From NCBI GenBank assembly GCA_036653595.1, contig JAVVTQ010000016.1, forward strand, positions 1 through 31,696: a stretch of 31,696 nt of DNA. The letters run 5' to 3'. Origin of the DNA: JAVVTQ01 sp036653595 (lineage in GTDB: Bacteria > Bacillota > Clostridia > Oscillospirales > Ruminococcaceae). Below the pieces are notes generated by a model. It ran no database searches. It saw only the letters and a program-made list of their open reading frames with translations, and was not told where the DNA came from. The position numbers and the translations under genes were made by a program. The first letter of the stretch is position 1. Every line of letters starts with the position of its first letter. Of the stretch, positions 1-7,283 are shown in pieces.

Positions 1-21
1 CTAATGGGGAACAAAAAAATT

Positions 22-51
22 GAAAAAATCCGCCTCATGGGCGGACTTTTT
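22..51. terminator. Bidirectional intrinsic terminator
   Basis: A hairpin with stem TCCGCC (29-34) / GGCGGA (40-45) and a 5-nt loop is flanked by an A6 run on the left and a T5 run on the right. It can therefore stop transcription from either side. On the minus strand it would end the tRNA-Ser transcript, with a second T-rich run just beyond. On the plus strand nothing upstream is visible in the window. Confidence 0.7.
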
Positions 52-175
52 CGACAGGCTGAGGAAAAGCATCAAAGCTTTTCCTGTTTCTCAGTTTGAA
101 CCGCCGGTCGTAAAGTGCGATAAGTCCGTACATTTCGGCTGCGGGAAGACTACTTTTAAATATAGTCTTTTGCTT
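52..175 (-). other. Structured 3' trailer of tRNA-Ser
   Basis: This stretch lies between the tRNA and its terminator and shows no credible gene. It has two clean hairpins: AGGAAAAGC (62-70) with GCTTTTCCT (77-85), a perfect 9-bp stem with a 6-nt loop, and AAGACTA (146-152) with TAGTCTT (163-169). The second lies right after the tRNA CCA end. Neither has a T-run of its own, so they look like trailer structures rather than terminators. The open frame on the plus strand here reads through the tRNA and is not believable as protein. Confidence 0.4.
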
Positions 176-267
176 TGGCGGAGAAAGAGGGATTCGAACC
201 CTCGAGGCGTTTTACCACCTACACGATTTCCAATCGTGCGCCCTCGACCAAGCTAGGCGATTTCTCC
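176..267 (-). tRNA. tRNA-Ser (anticodon GGA)
   Basis: Read on the minus strand, the acceptor arm GGAGAAA (267-261) pairs with TTTCTCC (186-180). It is followed by discriminator G and an encoded CCA (178-176). The anticodon stem CACGA/TCGTG holds the loop TTGGAAA, giving anticodon GGA, which reads UCC and UCU. The T arm carries GGTTCGAATCC, and a long variable arm is present, as expected for a class II serine tRNA. The length is 92 nt including CCA. It is transcribed away from asnS. Confidence 0.96.
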
Positions 268-292
268 GTATTTGAATTTTTACCGCTTTTCT

Positions 293-321
293 ATAATAAT
301 TGAAAAACTGCTGCAAGTCAA
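293..321 (-). promoter_or_regulatory. Sigma-A promoter of tRNA-Ser
   Basis: On the minus strand TTGACT (321-316) is followed by a 17-bp spacer and TATTAT (298-293). The expected start lies about 20 nt upstream of the mature tRNA 5' end. Its -35 box sits 10 bp from the -35 box of the divergent asnS promoter. Confidence 0.75.
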
Positions 322-331
322 TACAAAAAAC

Positions 332-360
332 TTGTTGAATTTGTTTTTTTATTATATAAT
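332..360 (+). promoter_or_regulatory. Sigma-A promoter of asnS
   Basis: TTGTTG (332-337), a 17-bp AT-rich spacer and a perfect TATAAT (355-360). Transcription would begin near 367, leaving a leader of about 30 nt. That is too short for a T-box riboswitch, the usual control of aminoacyl-tRNA synthetase genes in Firmicutes. Confidence 0.75.
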
Positions 361-396
361 AACAAGAAGTCACAGAAAAGTTTAAAGAGGCAAATG

Positions 397-1782
397 ATGA
401 AGAGAATTGAAATCAAAGAGTTATTCACATCGCAGCACACTGATGGGCAGCAGGTTGCTGTAGTCGGTTGGGTCAAAACCTCGCGCGAAAGCAAGGTCAT
501 AGGCTTCCTCGAAATCAACGATGGAAGCTGTTTTAAAAACTTGCAAATCGTGCTCGACGCGCAAAAACTTCGAAACTTCAAAGAGGCGGCCAATCTTGGT
601 GTCGGAACTGCCGTTGTCGTGACCGGCACGGTTGTACTCACTCCAAATTCAAAACAGCCTCTCGAGATAAATGCGGATGAGATAAGTGTTGAGGGCGAGA
701 GCGGCCAGGATTATCCGCTGCAAAAGAAGCGCCATACAATGGAATATCTCAGGACGATTCCGCATCTTCGCGCACGCACAAATACTTTTTCAGCGGCTTT
801 TAAGGTGCGCAGCGAAGCGGCATTTGCAATTCACAAATTTTTCAATGAAAACAACTTTGTCTATGTACACACCCCGCTAATAACCGGCAGCGACTGTGAG
901 GGCGCTGGTGAGATGTTCCGCGTCACGACACTGGATCCCAAAGCCCCTCCTCTTGACAAGGACGGCAATGTCGACTTTTCAGAAGATTTTTTCGGAAAGG
1001 AGACAAACCTGACAGTTTCAGGTCAGCTGGAAGGCGAGAGCATGGCACAGGCCTTTGGGAAAATATATACCTTTGGCCCAACATTTCGCGCAGAAAAATC
1101 CAACACTACGCGTCATGCAGCTGAGTTTTGGATGATTGAGCCTGAGATGGCGTTTGCTGATCTAAGCGATTATATGGATGTCGCTGAGTCAATGATAAAG
1201 TACGTCATCGGTTATTTGTTGGAGAGCTGCGCCGATGAGATTGCTTTTTTCAACAGCTTTTTTGACAAGGAGCTTCTCGAAAAACTAACAAAACTTGTCA
1301 AAGCCGACTTCTCGCGCATATCCTATACAAAAGCGATTGAGCTTCTTTGCGAGCACAACGAGAATTTTGAATACAAGGTCTTTTGGGGATGCGATCTGCA
1401 AACGGAGCACGAGAGATACCTAACCGAGAAAATTTACAAGGGACCTGTTTTTGTCACTGATTACCCCAAGGAAATTAAATCTTTCTATATGCGCGTAAAC
1501 GATGACGGGCGAACCGTAGCGGCGGCTGACATGCTGGTGCCGGGAATAGGGGAGCTTGTCGGCGGCAGTCAACGCGAGGAACGGCTTGATGTGCTGCTGT
1601 CGCGCATCGATGAAATGGGACTGTCGCGCGAGGATTACAAGTGGTATCTTGACTTAAGGCGCTATGGCTCAACAAAGCACAGTGGCTTTGGATTGGGCTT
1701 TGACCGTTTGATTATGTACGTTACAGGGATAGGCAATATCCGCGATGTTCAGCTGTACCCGAGAACCGTTGGCAACTGCTGA
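397..1782 (+). CDS. asnS: Asparaginyl-tRNA synthetase
   Basis: Cytoplasmic class IIb synthetase that charges tRNA-Asn with asparagine using ATP. The 461-residue protein has an N-terminal OB-fold anticodon-binding domain (about residues 15-100, including VVGWVKTSRESK and INDGSCFKNLQIV). It then has the class II catalytic core: motif 2 region TFGPTFRAEKSNTTRHAAEF and a motif 3 region with GFGLGFDRLIMY. The C-terminus YPRTVGNC is typical of AsnS, where AspRS would end differently. Two ATG codons are adjacent (394 and 397). The Shine-Dalgarno AAAGAGG (384-390) is 6 nt from the second and only 3 nt from the first, so 397 is preferred. The length matches the family. It has its own promoter and is divergent from tRNA-Ser. 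Confidence 0.97.
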   Translation: MKRIEIKELFTSQHTDGQQVAVVGWVKTSRESKVIGFLEINDGSCFKNLQIVLDAQKLRNFKEAANLGVGTAVVVTGTVVLTPNSKQPLEINADEISVEGESGQDYPLQKKRHTMEYLRTIPHLRARTNTFSAAFKVRSEAAFAIHKFFNENNFVYVHTPLITGSDCEGAGEMFRVTTLDPKAPPLDKDGNVDFSEDFFGKETNLTVSGQLEGESMAQAFGKIYTFGPTFRAEKSNTTRHAAEFWMIEPEMAFADLSDYMDVAESMIKYVIGYLLESCADEIAFFNSFFDKELLEKLTKLVKADFSRISYTKAIELLCEHNENFEYKVFWGCDLQTEHERYLTEKIYKGPVFVTDYPKEIKSFYMRVNDDGRTVAAADMLVPGIGELVGGSQREERLDVLLSRIDEMGLSREDYKWYLDLRRYGSTKHSGFGLGFDRLIMYVTGIGNIRDVQLYPRTVGNC

Positions 1783-1907
1783 GCACATTTTCACCGACTG
1801 CCTGCGCCTGATATTTATGTATTAAACCAAAGTATCAAGCAGTGCACTTCGGACAAATGAAGTTCGCTTAGTCAATAAATAATTCCCATTATAAATGAGG
1901 TGTTTTT

Positions 1908-3203
1908 ATGTCATGTAAAGCCTATTCAGGTTTTACAAAATCTGAGGCAGAAGCCGAACTGGCCTCTTTGCGTTGCGAGTATGAAGCAGTCAGGGCAAAG
2001 GGCTTGAAGTTGGACATGTCAAGAGGGAAACCGTGTTCACAACAGCTCGATTTAAGTGCAGCTTTGCTCGACAATGTCTCTGTAAATCAAAACTACTTTA
2101 CAGCTGATAATGTCGATGTCCGCAATTACGGCGTTCCATATGGCATAAAGGAACTGAGAGTGCTTTTTGGAGAACTGCTCAACACAAGCGCCGACAAGGT
2201 TATAGTTTGCGGTGTGTCCAGCCTCAACATAATGTTTGACTTTATTTCTAACGCATTCATAAAGGGTCTTCCTGATTCCAATATGCCATGGGCGAAGGAA
2301 AACAAAATAAAATTCATTTGCCCGGCACCGGGCTATGACAGACACTTCAAGATGTGCGAGCACTTCGGGATAGAGATGATTGCAGTGCCGTTTGACGGCG
2401 AGGGGCCGGACATGGATATGGTCGAGAATCTTGTCGCGGGCGACGAGAGTATAAAGGGAATTTGGTGTGTTCCGATGTATTCAAATCCCACAGGCACTCT
2501 CTACAGCGAAAAAACGACAAAGCGCCTTGCGTCGATGAAGTGCGCGGCGAAAGATTTCGTCATAATGTGGGACGACGCATATTGTGTACACAATTTCGGC
2601 TCCGAAAATGCTCCGATTTTTGATTTGCTGGGCGAGTGCGAGCGCGCGGGCAATCCTAACCGTGCCGTGGTTTTTGCTTCCACCAGCAAAATAACATATG
2701 CAGGCGCGGGTGTGACGTGCATTTGTCTCAACAATCCGCTGCTCGGTGAAGTGAAAGAGTTTATGTCTGTTCAGACAATAGGGCACGACAAGATAAATCA
2801 GCTTCGTCATTTCAGATTTCTCAAATCAAAAGAGAATATCATCTCTCATATGGAAAAGCACGCCGCGATAATTAAACCGAAATTCGAGAAATTTTACGAT
2901 ATTTTTCAAAGTGAGTTGGGTGACCTTGAAATAGCATCTTGGTCAAAGCCCTCCGGCGGCTATTTTATAAATCTCATCACGCCAAAAGATACTGCCAAGA
3001 AAATTATCACAATGTGCGCCGAGGCCGGTGTGACCCTGACTTCTGCGGGAGCCGCATTTCCATACGGAAAGGACCCGGAGGACTGCAATATCCGCATTGC
3101 GCCTACATATCCGTCCCTCGAAGAAATTGAACAGGCCGCCGTGCTGATTTGCGTGTGCACAAAGATTTCGTCGCTTGAAAAAGCAATCGCACAAAAGCAA
3201 TAA
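1908..3203 (+). CDS. Class Ic aspartate aminotransferase (PLP)
   Basis: PLP-dependent aminotransferase of the actinobacterial/clostridial aspartate aminotransferase type (Pfam Asp_aminotransf, subgroup Ic), expected to interconvert aspartate and oxaloacetate with glutamate/2-oxoglutarate. It has 431 residues. An N-terminal region carries the family signature LKLDMSRGKP; the PLP site includes VPMYSNPTGTLYS and the D-D-A-Y motif (MWDDAYCVHNF). The Schiff-base lysine is K261 in ASTSKITYAGAG. The C-terminal domain contains SKPSGGYFINL and NIRIAPTYP. The start is supported by GAGGTG (1897-1902). A 125-bp gap separates it from asnS, with no clear promoter or terminator seen, so co-transcription with asnS is possible. 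Substrate choice among acidic amino acids is inferred from the family. Confidence 0.88.
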   Translation: MSCKAYSGFTKSEAEAELASLRCEYEAVRAKGLKLDMSRGKPCSQQLDLSAALLDNVSVNQNYFTADNVDVRNYGVPYGIKELRVLFGELLNTSADKVIVCGVSSLNIMFDFISNAFIKGLPDSNMPWAKENKIKFICPAPGYDRHFKMCEHFGIEMIAVPFDGEGPDMDMVENLVAGDESIKGIWCVPMYSNPTGTLYSEKTTKRLASMKCAAKDFVIMWDDAYCVHNFGSENAPIFDLLGECERAGNPNRAVVFASTSKITYAGAGVTCICLNNPLLGEVKEFMSVQTIGHDKINQLRHFRFLKSKENIISHMEKHAAIIKPKFEKFYDIFQSELGDLEIASWSKPSGGYFINLITPKDTAKKIITMCAEAGVTLTSAGAAFPYGKDPEDCNIRIAPTYPSLEEIEQAAVLICVCTKISSLEKAIAQKQ

Positions 3204-3208
3204 TTGAT

Positions 3209-3237
3209 TTGACTATTTGGGTTAAGATTTATATAAT
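3209..3237 (+). promoter_or_regulatory. Sigma-A promoter of secD-secF
   Basis: TTGACT (3209-3214), a 17-bp spacer and TATAAT (3232-3237), close to perfect consensus, lie 5 bp after the aminotransferase stop. The predicted start is near 3244, giving a leader of about 27 nt that contains the Shine-Dalgarno GGAGGG. Confidence 0.8.
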
Positions 3238-3251
3238 TGATAGATATCAAT
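3236..3251 (+). promoter_or_regulatory. Inverted repeat at secD transcription start
   Basis: ATTGAT (3236-3241) and ATCAAT (3246-3251) form a 6+6 inverted repeat with a 4-bp spacer. It overlaps the end of the -10 box and the predicted start of transcription. The position suits a repressor operator, but the repeat is short and AT-rich, so chance is possible. Confidence 0.35.
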
Positions 3252-3270
3252 CAGATTTTTGGAGGGAAAG

Positions 3271-4695
3271 ATGAAAAAATTTCCAAAGTCGGTTGTCGTC
3301 TGTGTCTGCGTTGTTTCAATTGTCGTTTTCATTGTCGGCTTTTTTGGAATTACGAGCACTTATGGCGATATTAGAACAGCTAAAATATACGGAAACGAAG
3401 AGATTCAGCTCGGTCTTGATTTGGAACAGACCGTTGAGCTTATCCTAAAAGCCGATTCTGACACAGCGGTGGATGAGAACACGCTCAATACCTGCAAAGC
3501 GATTATTGAAAAAAGAATTCAAACAGTTAATATATCAGAATATGAGATATACACAGATCTCGAGAATTCGTCAATAATTCTGCGTCTGCCAATGGGTGCA
3601 ACATCATTTTATGACACGAGCTATGTCGCTTCATATATCGGGAAAACCGGTCTTTTCGAGATACGCGAGAGCGATTCCGCCGATGTGGACGGGAACCCGA
3701 CCGGAGTCACCGCACAAAACGTCATTGCCACCAATAAAGATATCACTATCAGCGCAATTTCAGGAAGCCCGATTATGGACATGTTCTCATACCGCCTTGA
3801 TTTTGCCCTTAAGGGAGATGCAAAGGCTGCCCTCAAAGCGGTATCGGAGAAGTTTGTACAGAAAAATGAGGGGACAAAGGATGTCGATGTCGTCTCGTAT
3901 TGGCTCGATGGCGAGAAGATAGGCACGACAAAGGTTGAGTCGGTTATGGAAAAAGGCGTCCTGACGCTTCAAAGCATGACGATTTCAAGCAACGATATCC
4001 AGACTATCACAATGGCTCTTGAGACAAATACACTTCCTATGTCGTTTAAGTGCAGCGAAGTTTTGTCCGAAAAGGCATATGGCGCGGAAAATGCCGCAAA
4101 AGCTCTCTCTGCGGCGCTCCTGATATCGCTTGCCGCACTTTTCGTATATTTTTCAATAAAATACAGGCTTGCCGGCATTTTGTTGGGAGTCGGGATTCTC
4201 GGCGCAGTCGGCTGTGTTTTCGGTGCATTTTCGGGTCTTTTCAGCGTATACAGCGGGACATACTTCACTGTTGCGTCTATGATGGGTCTTTGCACGGGCT
4301 TGTTCATTGTTGTCAAGCAGGGGATAGATTACTGCGAGGAAGTAAAGCAAAGTCTTGAAACATCCTCGGTGCAAAAGGCATCACTTTTTGCCTTTAGTGA
4401 AACGTGGAAGACGTCGCTTAAGATAAACGTCGCCGTGTTCATAGTTTCGCTTGCCGTCAAGGTGTTCTTTGCCCCGAACAGCGGTATGTTTGTAAAGCAC
4501 ATTGTGCCGATGCTCGCTTCTCCTCTTTCAACCTTGAATTTTGCAAATGTAGCACTGTTTGCCACAGCTCTGATGTACACGGTGTTGTTTGGCACGCTCT
4601 TTATTCTGTTTGGCTCGGCCATCGCCACAAGGTCTGCCGCAGAATATAAATGCTTCAAAAAGCCAGTGCTTTTCGGAGGTAATAAAAATGTCTAA
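3271..4695 (+). CDS. Divergent SecD-like membrane protein
   Basis: Homologue of SecD, the RND-type subunit that helps pull proteins across the membrane after SecYEG using the proton gradient. The 474-residue protein has an N-terminal membrane segment (about residues 7-27), a long extracytoplasmic region (about 50-265) and a C-terminal block of membrane helices. The family start LGLDL is present (QLGLDLEQTVELIL), but the usual following GG is missing. The helix that normally reads GMAVDANV reads GLFIVVKQ, so the proton-path aspartate appears lost. ATG 3271 follows GGAGGG (3261-3266); an upstream in-frame TTG is less likely. It overlaps the SecF-like gene by 8 nt. The function may be reduced or altered; the membership itself is fairly secure from order, topology and motif remnants. 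Confidence 0.78.
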   Translation: MKKFPKSVVVCVCVVSIVVFIVGFFGITSTYGDIRTAKIYGNEEIQLGLDLEQTVELILKADSDTAVDENTLNTCKAIIEKRIQTVNISEYEIYTDLENSSIILRLPMGATSFYDTSYVASYIGKTGLFEIRESDSADVDGNPTGVTAQNVIATNKDITISAISGSPIMDMFSYRLDFALKGDAKAALKAVSEKFVQKNEGTKDVDVVSYWLDGEKIGTTKVESVMEKGVLTLQSMTISSNDIQTITMALETNTLPMSFKCSEVLSEKAYGAENAAKALSAALLISLAALFVYFSIKYRLAGILLGVGILGAVGCVFGAFSGLFSVYSGTYFTVASMMGLCTGLFIVVKQGIDYCEEVKQSLETSSVQKASLFAFSETWKTSLKINVAVFIVSLAVKVFFAPNSGMFVKHIVPMLASPLSTLNFANVALFATALMYTVLFGTLFILFGSAIATRSAAEYKCFKKPVLFGGNKNV

Positions 4696-5593
4696 GTTCA
4701 ATGCTATCAAGAATAAATCAAAAGTTATAGTTGCATCTCTGCTGATTCTGGCTGTGTGCCTGGCTTGTGTTTTTATTGTCGGGTTTTCCGCCAGTCCTCA
4801 AACTTCCGGATACAAGACGGTCTATGCGCCAATTTCAGTTTATTACGATGTAAAGCTGTTTGATGCAGCTAAATTTCAAGGCGAGCTTAGTGAAGCGTTG
4901 GGCACAGAGGTGAGCGTCACCGTGTCTAAGGATCTCAAGTCTTCGTTTAATTTTCTCCGCATGGGCTTTCCCGGTCAGGGCAGTGTCGACACTGTGAAAA
5001 TACAGGCGCTGCTTGATTCCTCTTATTCCGAGATGGATATAAAAGAGCTTTCCGTGGCCAACCATGGCTCGTACTTTGGCAGAGCTGACATCACAGCACT
5101 CGCATTGGCAGCTTCGTTTTTGCTGCTCGCCGCGATTATTGTCATATTCCTCTTGGTCAGAACGCACGGAAGCTTTAAATCCCTCCTCATAGTGCTGCTG
5201 TCATGCGCTATATCGGTCAGCTTTGTTCTGGCGGTATATTCGCTAGCGCGCCTGAGTTTGGATATATGGGCCATTGTCGCGGTTGCCGCAGCATTTATTC
5301 TTTCTGCATTTTCTTCTGTTGAGACGATTTCAATGCTTTCTTCGGTAAAGATCCCAAAATCATCATCCTTCGAGGTGGCTGCGGGTGCAGTTTTGATAAA
5401 AAACAATAAACGTCATTTGGCTCTTATAATCGGCGTTTTCATTGTTGCCGCAGTGCTTGTGGCGGTTGGTGTGTTCTATCCTTCGCAGCTTTGCGTGAGA
5501 CTGGCGGTTGTGATTTTGTCTGTTGCGGTTTCAGTTCTCATCACCGCGACTGCGACGATACCCGCATTATTTGCCTCGATTATTGCAAAATAA
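4688..5593 (+). CDS. Divergent SecF-like membrane protein
   Basis: Partner of the SecD-like protein. It has 301 residues, with one N-terminal membrane helix (about 13-33), an extracytoplasmic region to about residue 133, then five hydrophobic helices, which is the SecF layout. The conserved SecF helix-4 motif (normally N-D-T followed by FDR) is replaced by SSVETISMLSS, so the signature residues are not kept. The start ATG overlaps the secD-like stop by 8 nt and has GGAGGT (4675-4680) at 7 nt, indicating translational coupling. Recognition rests on topology, gene order and weak motif alignment. It could be a specialised or decaying paralogue if a canonical secDF lies elsewhere in the genome. 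Confidence 0.72.
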   Translation: MSKFNAIKNKSKVIVASLLILAVCLACVFIVGFSASPQTSGYKTVYAPISVYYDVKLFDAAKFQGELSEALGTEVSVTVSKDLKSSFNFLRMGFPGQGSVDTVKIQALLDSSYSEMDIKELSVANHGSYFGRADITALALAASFLLLAAIIVIFLLVRTHGSFKSLLIVLLSCAISVSFVLAVYSLARLSLDIWAIVAVAAAFILSAFSSVETISMLSSVKIPKSSSFEVAAGAVLIKNNKRHLALIIGVFIVAAVLVAVGVFYPSQLCVRLAVVILSVAVSVLITATATIPALFASIIAK

Positions 5594-5699
5594 AAATCAA
5601 GATATGCAGGTTTTCAGTCTTCTTTAACGCAAGCCATAAACGTCGTGCCTCAAATGCATTTCAGGTTTTATTAAATATTCGATATACTCGGAGGTTTTC

Positions 5700-6158
5700 A
5701 TGAAATGTCCTTACTGCGGAAGTGCGGATACAAAAGTAATTGATTCGCGTCCCGCTGACGACGACTTGAAAATTCGCAGACGGCGTGAATGTATATCATG
5801 TGAAAAGCGCTTTACAACGTATGAAACAATTGAGACTATTCCCATAATGATTATCAAAAAGGATGGCTCTCGCGAGAGGTTTAACCGCAACAAGCTTCTC
5901 AACGGCATGCTCAGAGCATGTGAAAAACGCGCGGTGTCGATCAACACGCTTGAAGCTGCGGTTGACCGTATTGAGCAGTCACTTCAAAATTCACTAGACA
6001 GAGAAATTGCGACCAGCACAATAGGTGAGCTTGTCATGGAACAGCTCAAATCCATCGACGATGTGGCATATGTGCGCTTTGCTTCGGTTTACCGCGAGTT
6101 TAAGGATATAAACACATTTATGGACGAGCTGAAAGGTATGCTTAAAAAGAAACGCTAG
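5700..6158 (+). CDS. nrdR: Transcriptional repressor NrdR
   Basis: Zinc-ribbon/ATP-cone repressor of ribonucleotide reductase genes; it senses ATP and dATP and binds NrdR boxes. The 152-residue protein has the zinc ribbon C3-P-Y-C6 and C31-I-S-C34. A basic stretch RRRREC and the RFTTYE motif follow. The ATP-cone spans about residues 49-139 (VIKKDGSRE-like IIKKDGSRERFNRNKL, ending VAYVRFASVYREFKD). Length and motifs match the family fully. GGAGG (5690-5694) precedes the ATG. It lies 106 bp after secF with no convincing promoter between, so it may be part of that transcript. Its stop overlaps the stop of the convergent DUF4363 gene. Confidence 0.97.
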   Translation: MKCPYCGSADTKVIDSRPADDDLKIRRRRECISCEKRFTTYETIETIPIMIIKKDGSRERFNRNKLLNGMLRACEKRAVSINTLEAAVDRIEQSLQNSLDREIATSTIGELVMEQLKSIDDVAYVRFASVYREFKDINTFMDELKGMLKKKR

Positions 6159-6523
6159 AAAAGCCTGTGCGCCGCTTTTTTTATCTCGTCAATCTGATTG
6201 ATTGTTTTTGCGGTGTCTGCCAGAAAGTCAATTTTTGTGTCTTTGGTTGCATATGAGTCGAGAGACGAGGATGTCAGCTCGACTGCGTTTACGATATCTC
6301 TGTTTACAAAGGCAAGAAAAAGCATCCTGCTGCGCTTGAAATCTTCTTTGAAGATTTCAAGCTTTTTTTTTGCATCGACAAATTCGCTTTTCTCCACTAA
6401 TTCGCAGGAGTTTCTTAGAATTTCACAAAGGCTGTCACATGACTTTTCTATTGACAAATGAGCAAGCGTTATCGTCACAGCAAGCATTCCGAGCAAAACA
6501 ATCGCGGCATATATCCTCTTCAT
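6155..6523 (-). CDS. DUF4363 family protein
   Basis: Small protein of 122 residues with one N-terminal membrane helix (about residues 4-23, IYAAIVLLGMLAVTITLAHL). A charged, mostly helical outward-facing domain follows. It resembles the DUF4363 family, known from spore-forming Firmicutes and often next to a DUF421 gene; no molecular role is established. Its ATG overlaps the DUF421 stop by 4 nt (6520-6523), so the two are translationally coupled. Its stop TAG pairs with the nrdR stop within the palindrome CTAG (6155-6158). The codons for KKKLEIFKEDFKRS coincide with a strong plus-strand terminator hairpin. Confidence 0.78.
   Translation of the reverse strand: MKRIYAAIVLLGMLAVTITLAHLSIEKSCDSLCEILRNSCELVEKSEFVDAKKKLEIFKEDFKRSRMLFLAFVNRDIVNAVELTSSSLDSYATKDTKIDFLADTAKTINQIDEIKKAAHRLF
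6334..6371 (+). terminator. Intrinsic terminator for nrdR, inside DUF4363
   Basis: On the plus strand GCTTGAAATCTTC (6334-6346) pairs perfectly with 6350-6362 around a TTT loop. Nine T residues follow (6363-6371). A 13-bp stem with a U9 tail is a very strong terminator. It lies about 180 bp past the nrdR stop and entirely within the coding sequence of the minus-strand DUF4363 gene. Confidence 0.85.
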
Positions 6524-7206
6524 ACTGTGCCGCCTTTCTTCACAAGCCTATAGGAATCGTCGTCGAGCACTTCCAGCAGAAGAACTTGCTTTAGTTTAGT
6601 TTGTTCCTTATCCAAAACGAGGTCAACCCAATGTCTGCTTTTGCTGCAACGAAGAAGCGCATTTTCATCAATCAATGCGTCGACAATAACATAAGTGGGT
6701 GGGAAAACTTTTTTTTGCTCGACTTGCGACTTGTTTATATCCGCCTTGACGGAATTTTGAAATTGCGGATATTTGTATACATTGAGCTTGCCGTTTGTTT
6801 CCACAACAGCATAGTTTACTTCCCCAATGTCAAAGACATCCTTGTTGCGAAGAGCTTCCAACAGATCCTCCGTGCTGTAGCGAAGCTGCCGCAGTGAAGT
6901 CTCGTCGACAGAGCCGTCCTTTATCACGGCTTTGTTTTTGCCTGAAAGCAGACGTGATACTCCGGGCACCTTTATGGCAACCACAGAAAGGATTATCTCG
7001 ATTGACACTATGACGAGAATCGGCATTATGGATGTGGCAAGAGGCAGATTTATTTCCTCCACGGGCAGTGAAGCCAGATTTGATATGAGAATTGTCGTCA
7101 CAAGCTCGCTGGGACAAAGCTCTCCAATCTGCCGTTTGCCCATCAGGCGCACAGCGGCAATTACAAGGACATAAACCAAAAGTGTGCGCAAAACTACTGC
7201 AGTCAT
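6520..7206 (-). CDS. DUF421 (YetF-like) membrane protein
   Basis: 228-residue member of the DUF421/YetF family. Three hydrophobic helices (about residues 5-20, 35-55 and 60-80) are followed by two soluble subdomains. The family motifs MGKRQIGEL and an ELVTTILISNLAS segment are present, and the region after KAVIKDG matches the family's soluble part. YetF-type proteins occur in spore membranes of Bacillus, where a relative (2Duf) encoded with a spoVA mobile operon affects spore resistance; the job here is inferred by analogy. The start is supported by GGAGA (minus strand, 7215-7211). It is divergent from the ger operon, with only 77 bp between starts. Confidence 0.88.
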   Translation of the reverse strand: MTAVVLRTLLVYVLVIAAVRLMGKRQIGELCPSELVTTILISNLASLPVEEINLPLATSIMPILVIVSIEIILSVVAIKVPGVSRLLSGKNKAVIKDGSVDETSLRQLRYSTEDLLEALRNKDVFDIGEVNYAVVETNGKLNVYKYPQFQNSVKADINKSQVEQKKVFPPTYVIVDALIDENALLRCSKSRHWVDLVLDKEQTKLKQVLLLEVLDDDSYRLVKKGGTV

Positions 7207-7224
7207 AAATTCTCCTTTTTATTT

Positions 7225-7254
7225 TATTATCTCTTCTTGTGAATTAAACTATGC
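7225..7254 (-). promoter_or_regulatory. Putative forespore (sigma-G/F) promoter for DUF421
   Basis: On the minus strand GCATA (7254-7250) is followed by an 18-bp spacer and GATAATA (7231-7225). This fits the Bacillus sigma-G consensus (gHATR, 17-18 bp, cATwMTA) in all but one position. Read with a shorter spacer, AGAGATAATA also resembles a sigma-F -10 element. The predicted start leaves a short leader that still includes the ribosome site. Confidence 0.45.
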
Positions 7255-7283
7255 TAATCACAGATAATAAAAAAGGTGATGAA

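Noticed and set aside
20..256. Open frame of 78 codons on the plus strand at the left edge
   Set aside because: It runs through the tRNA-Ser gene on the opposite strand, has no ribosome site and resembles no protein family; it is a by-product of the structured trailer and tRNA.
361..396. T-box riboswitch in front of asnS
   Set aside because: The mapped promoter leaves only about 30 nt of leader, far too short for a T-box.
1887..1892. TATAAA as -10 box for the aminotransferase gene
   Set aside because: It would place the start of transcription at or inside the ribosome site (1897-1902), and the -35 match is poor.
5683..5688. TATACT as -10 box for nrdR
   Set aside because: The predicted start lies beyond the beginning of the GGAGG site, and the -35 TTCAGG is weak; co-transcription with secF is simpler.
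7241..7269. Sigma-G-like promoter on the plus strand for gerA (GAATT-N17-GATAATA)
   Set aside because: The boxes match moderately, but the predicted start near 7276 would cut off the gerA ribosome site at 7274-7279, leaving a leader of only 8 nt.
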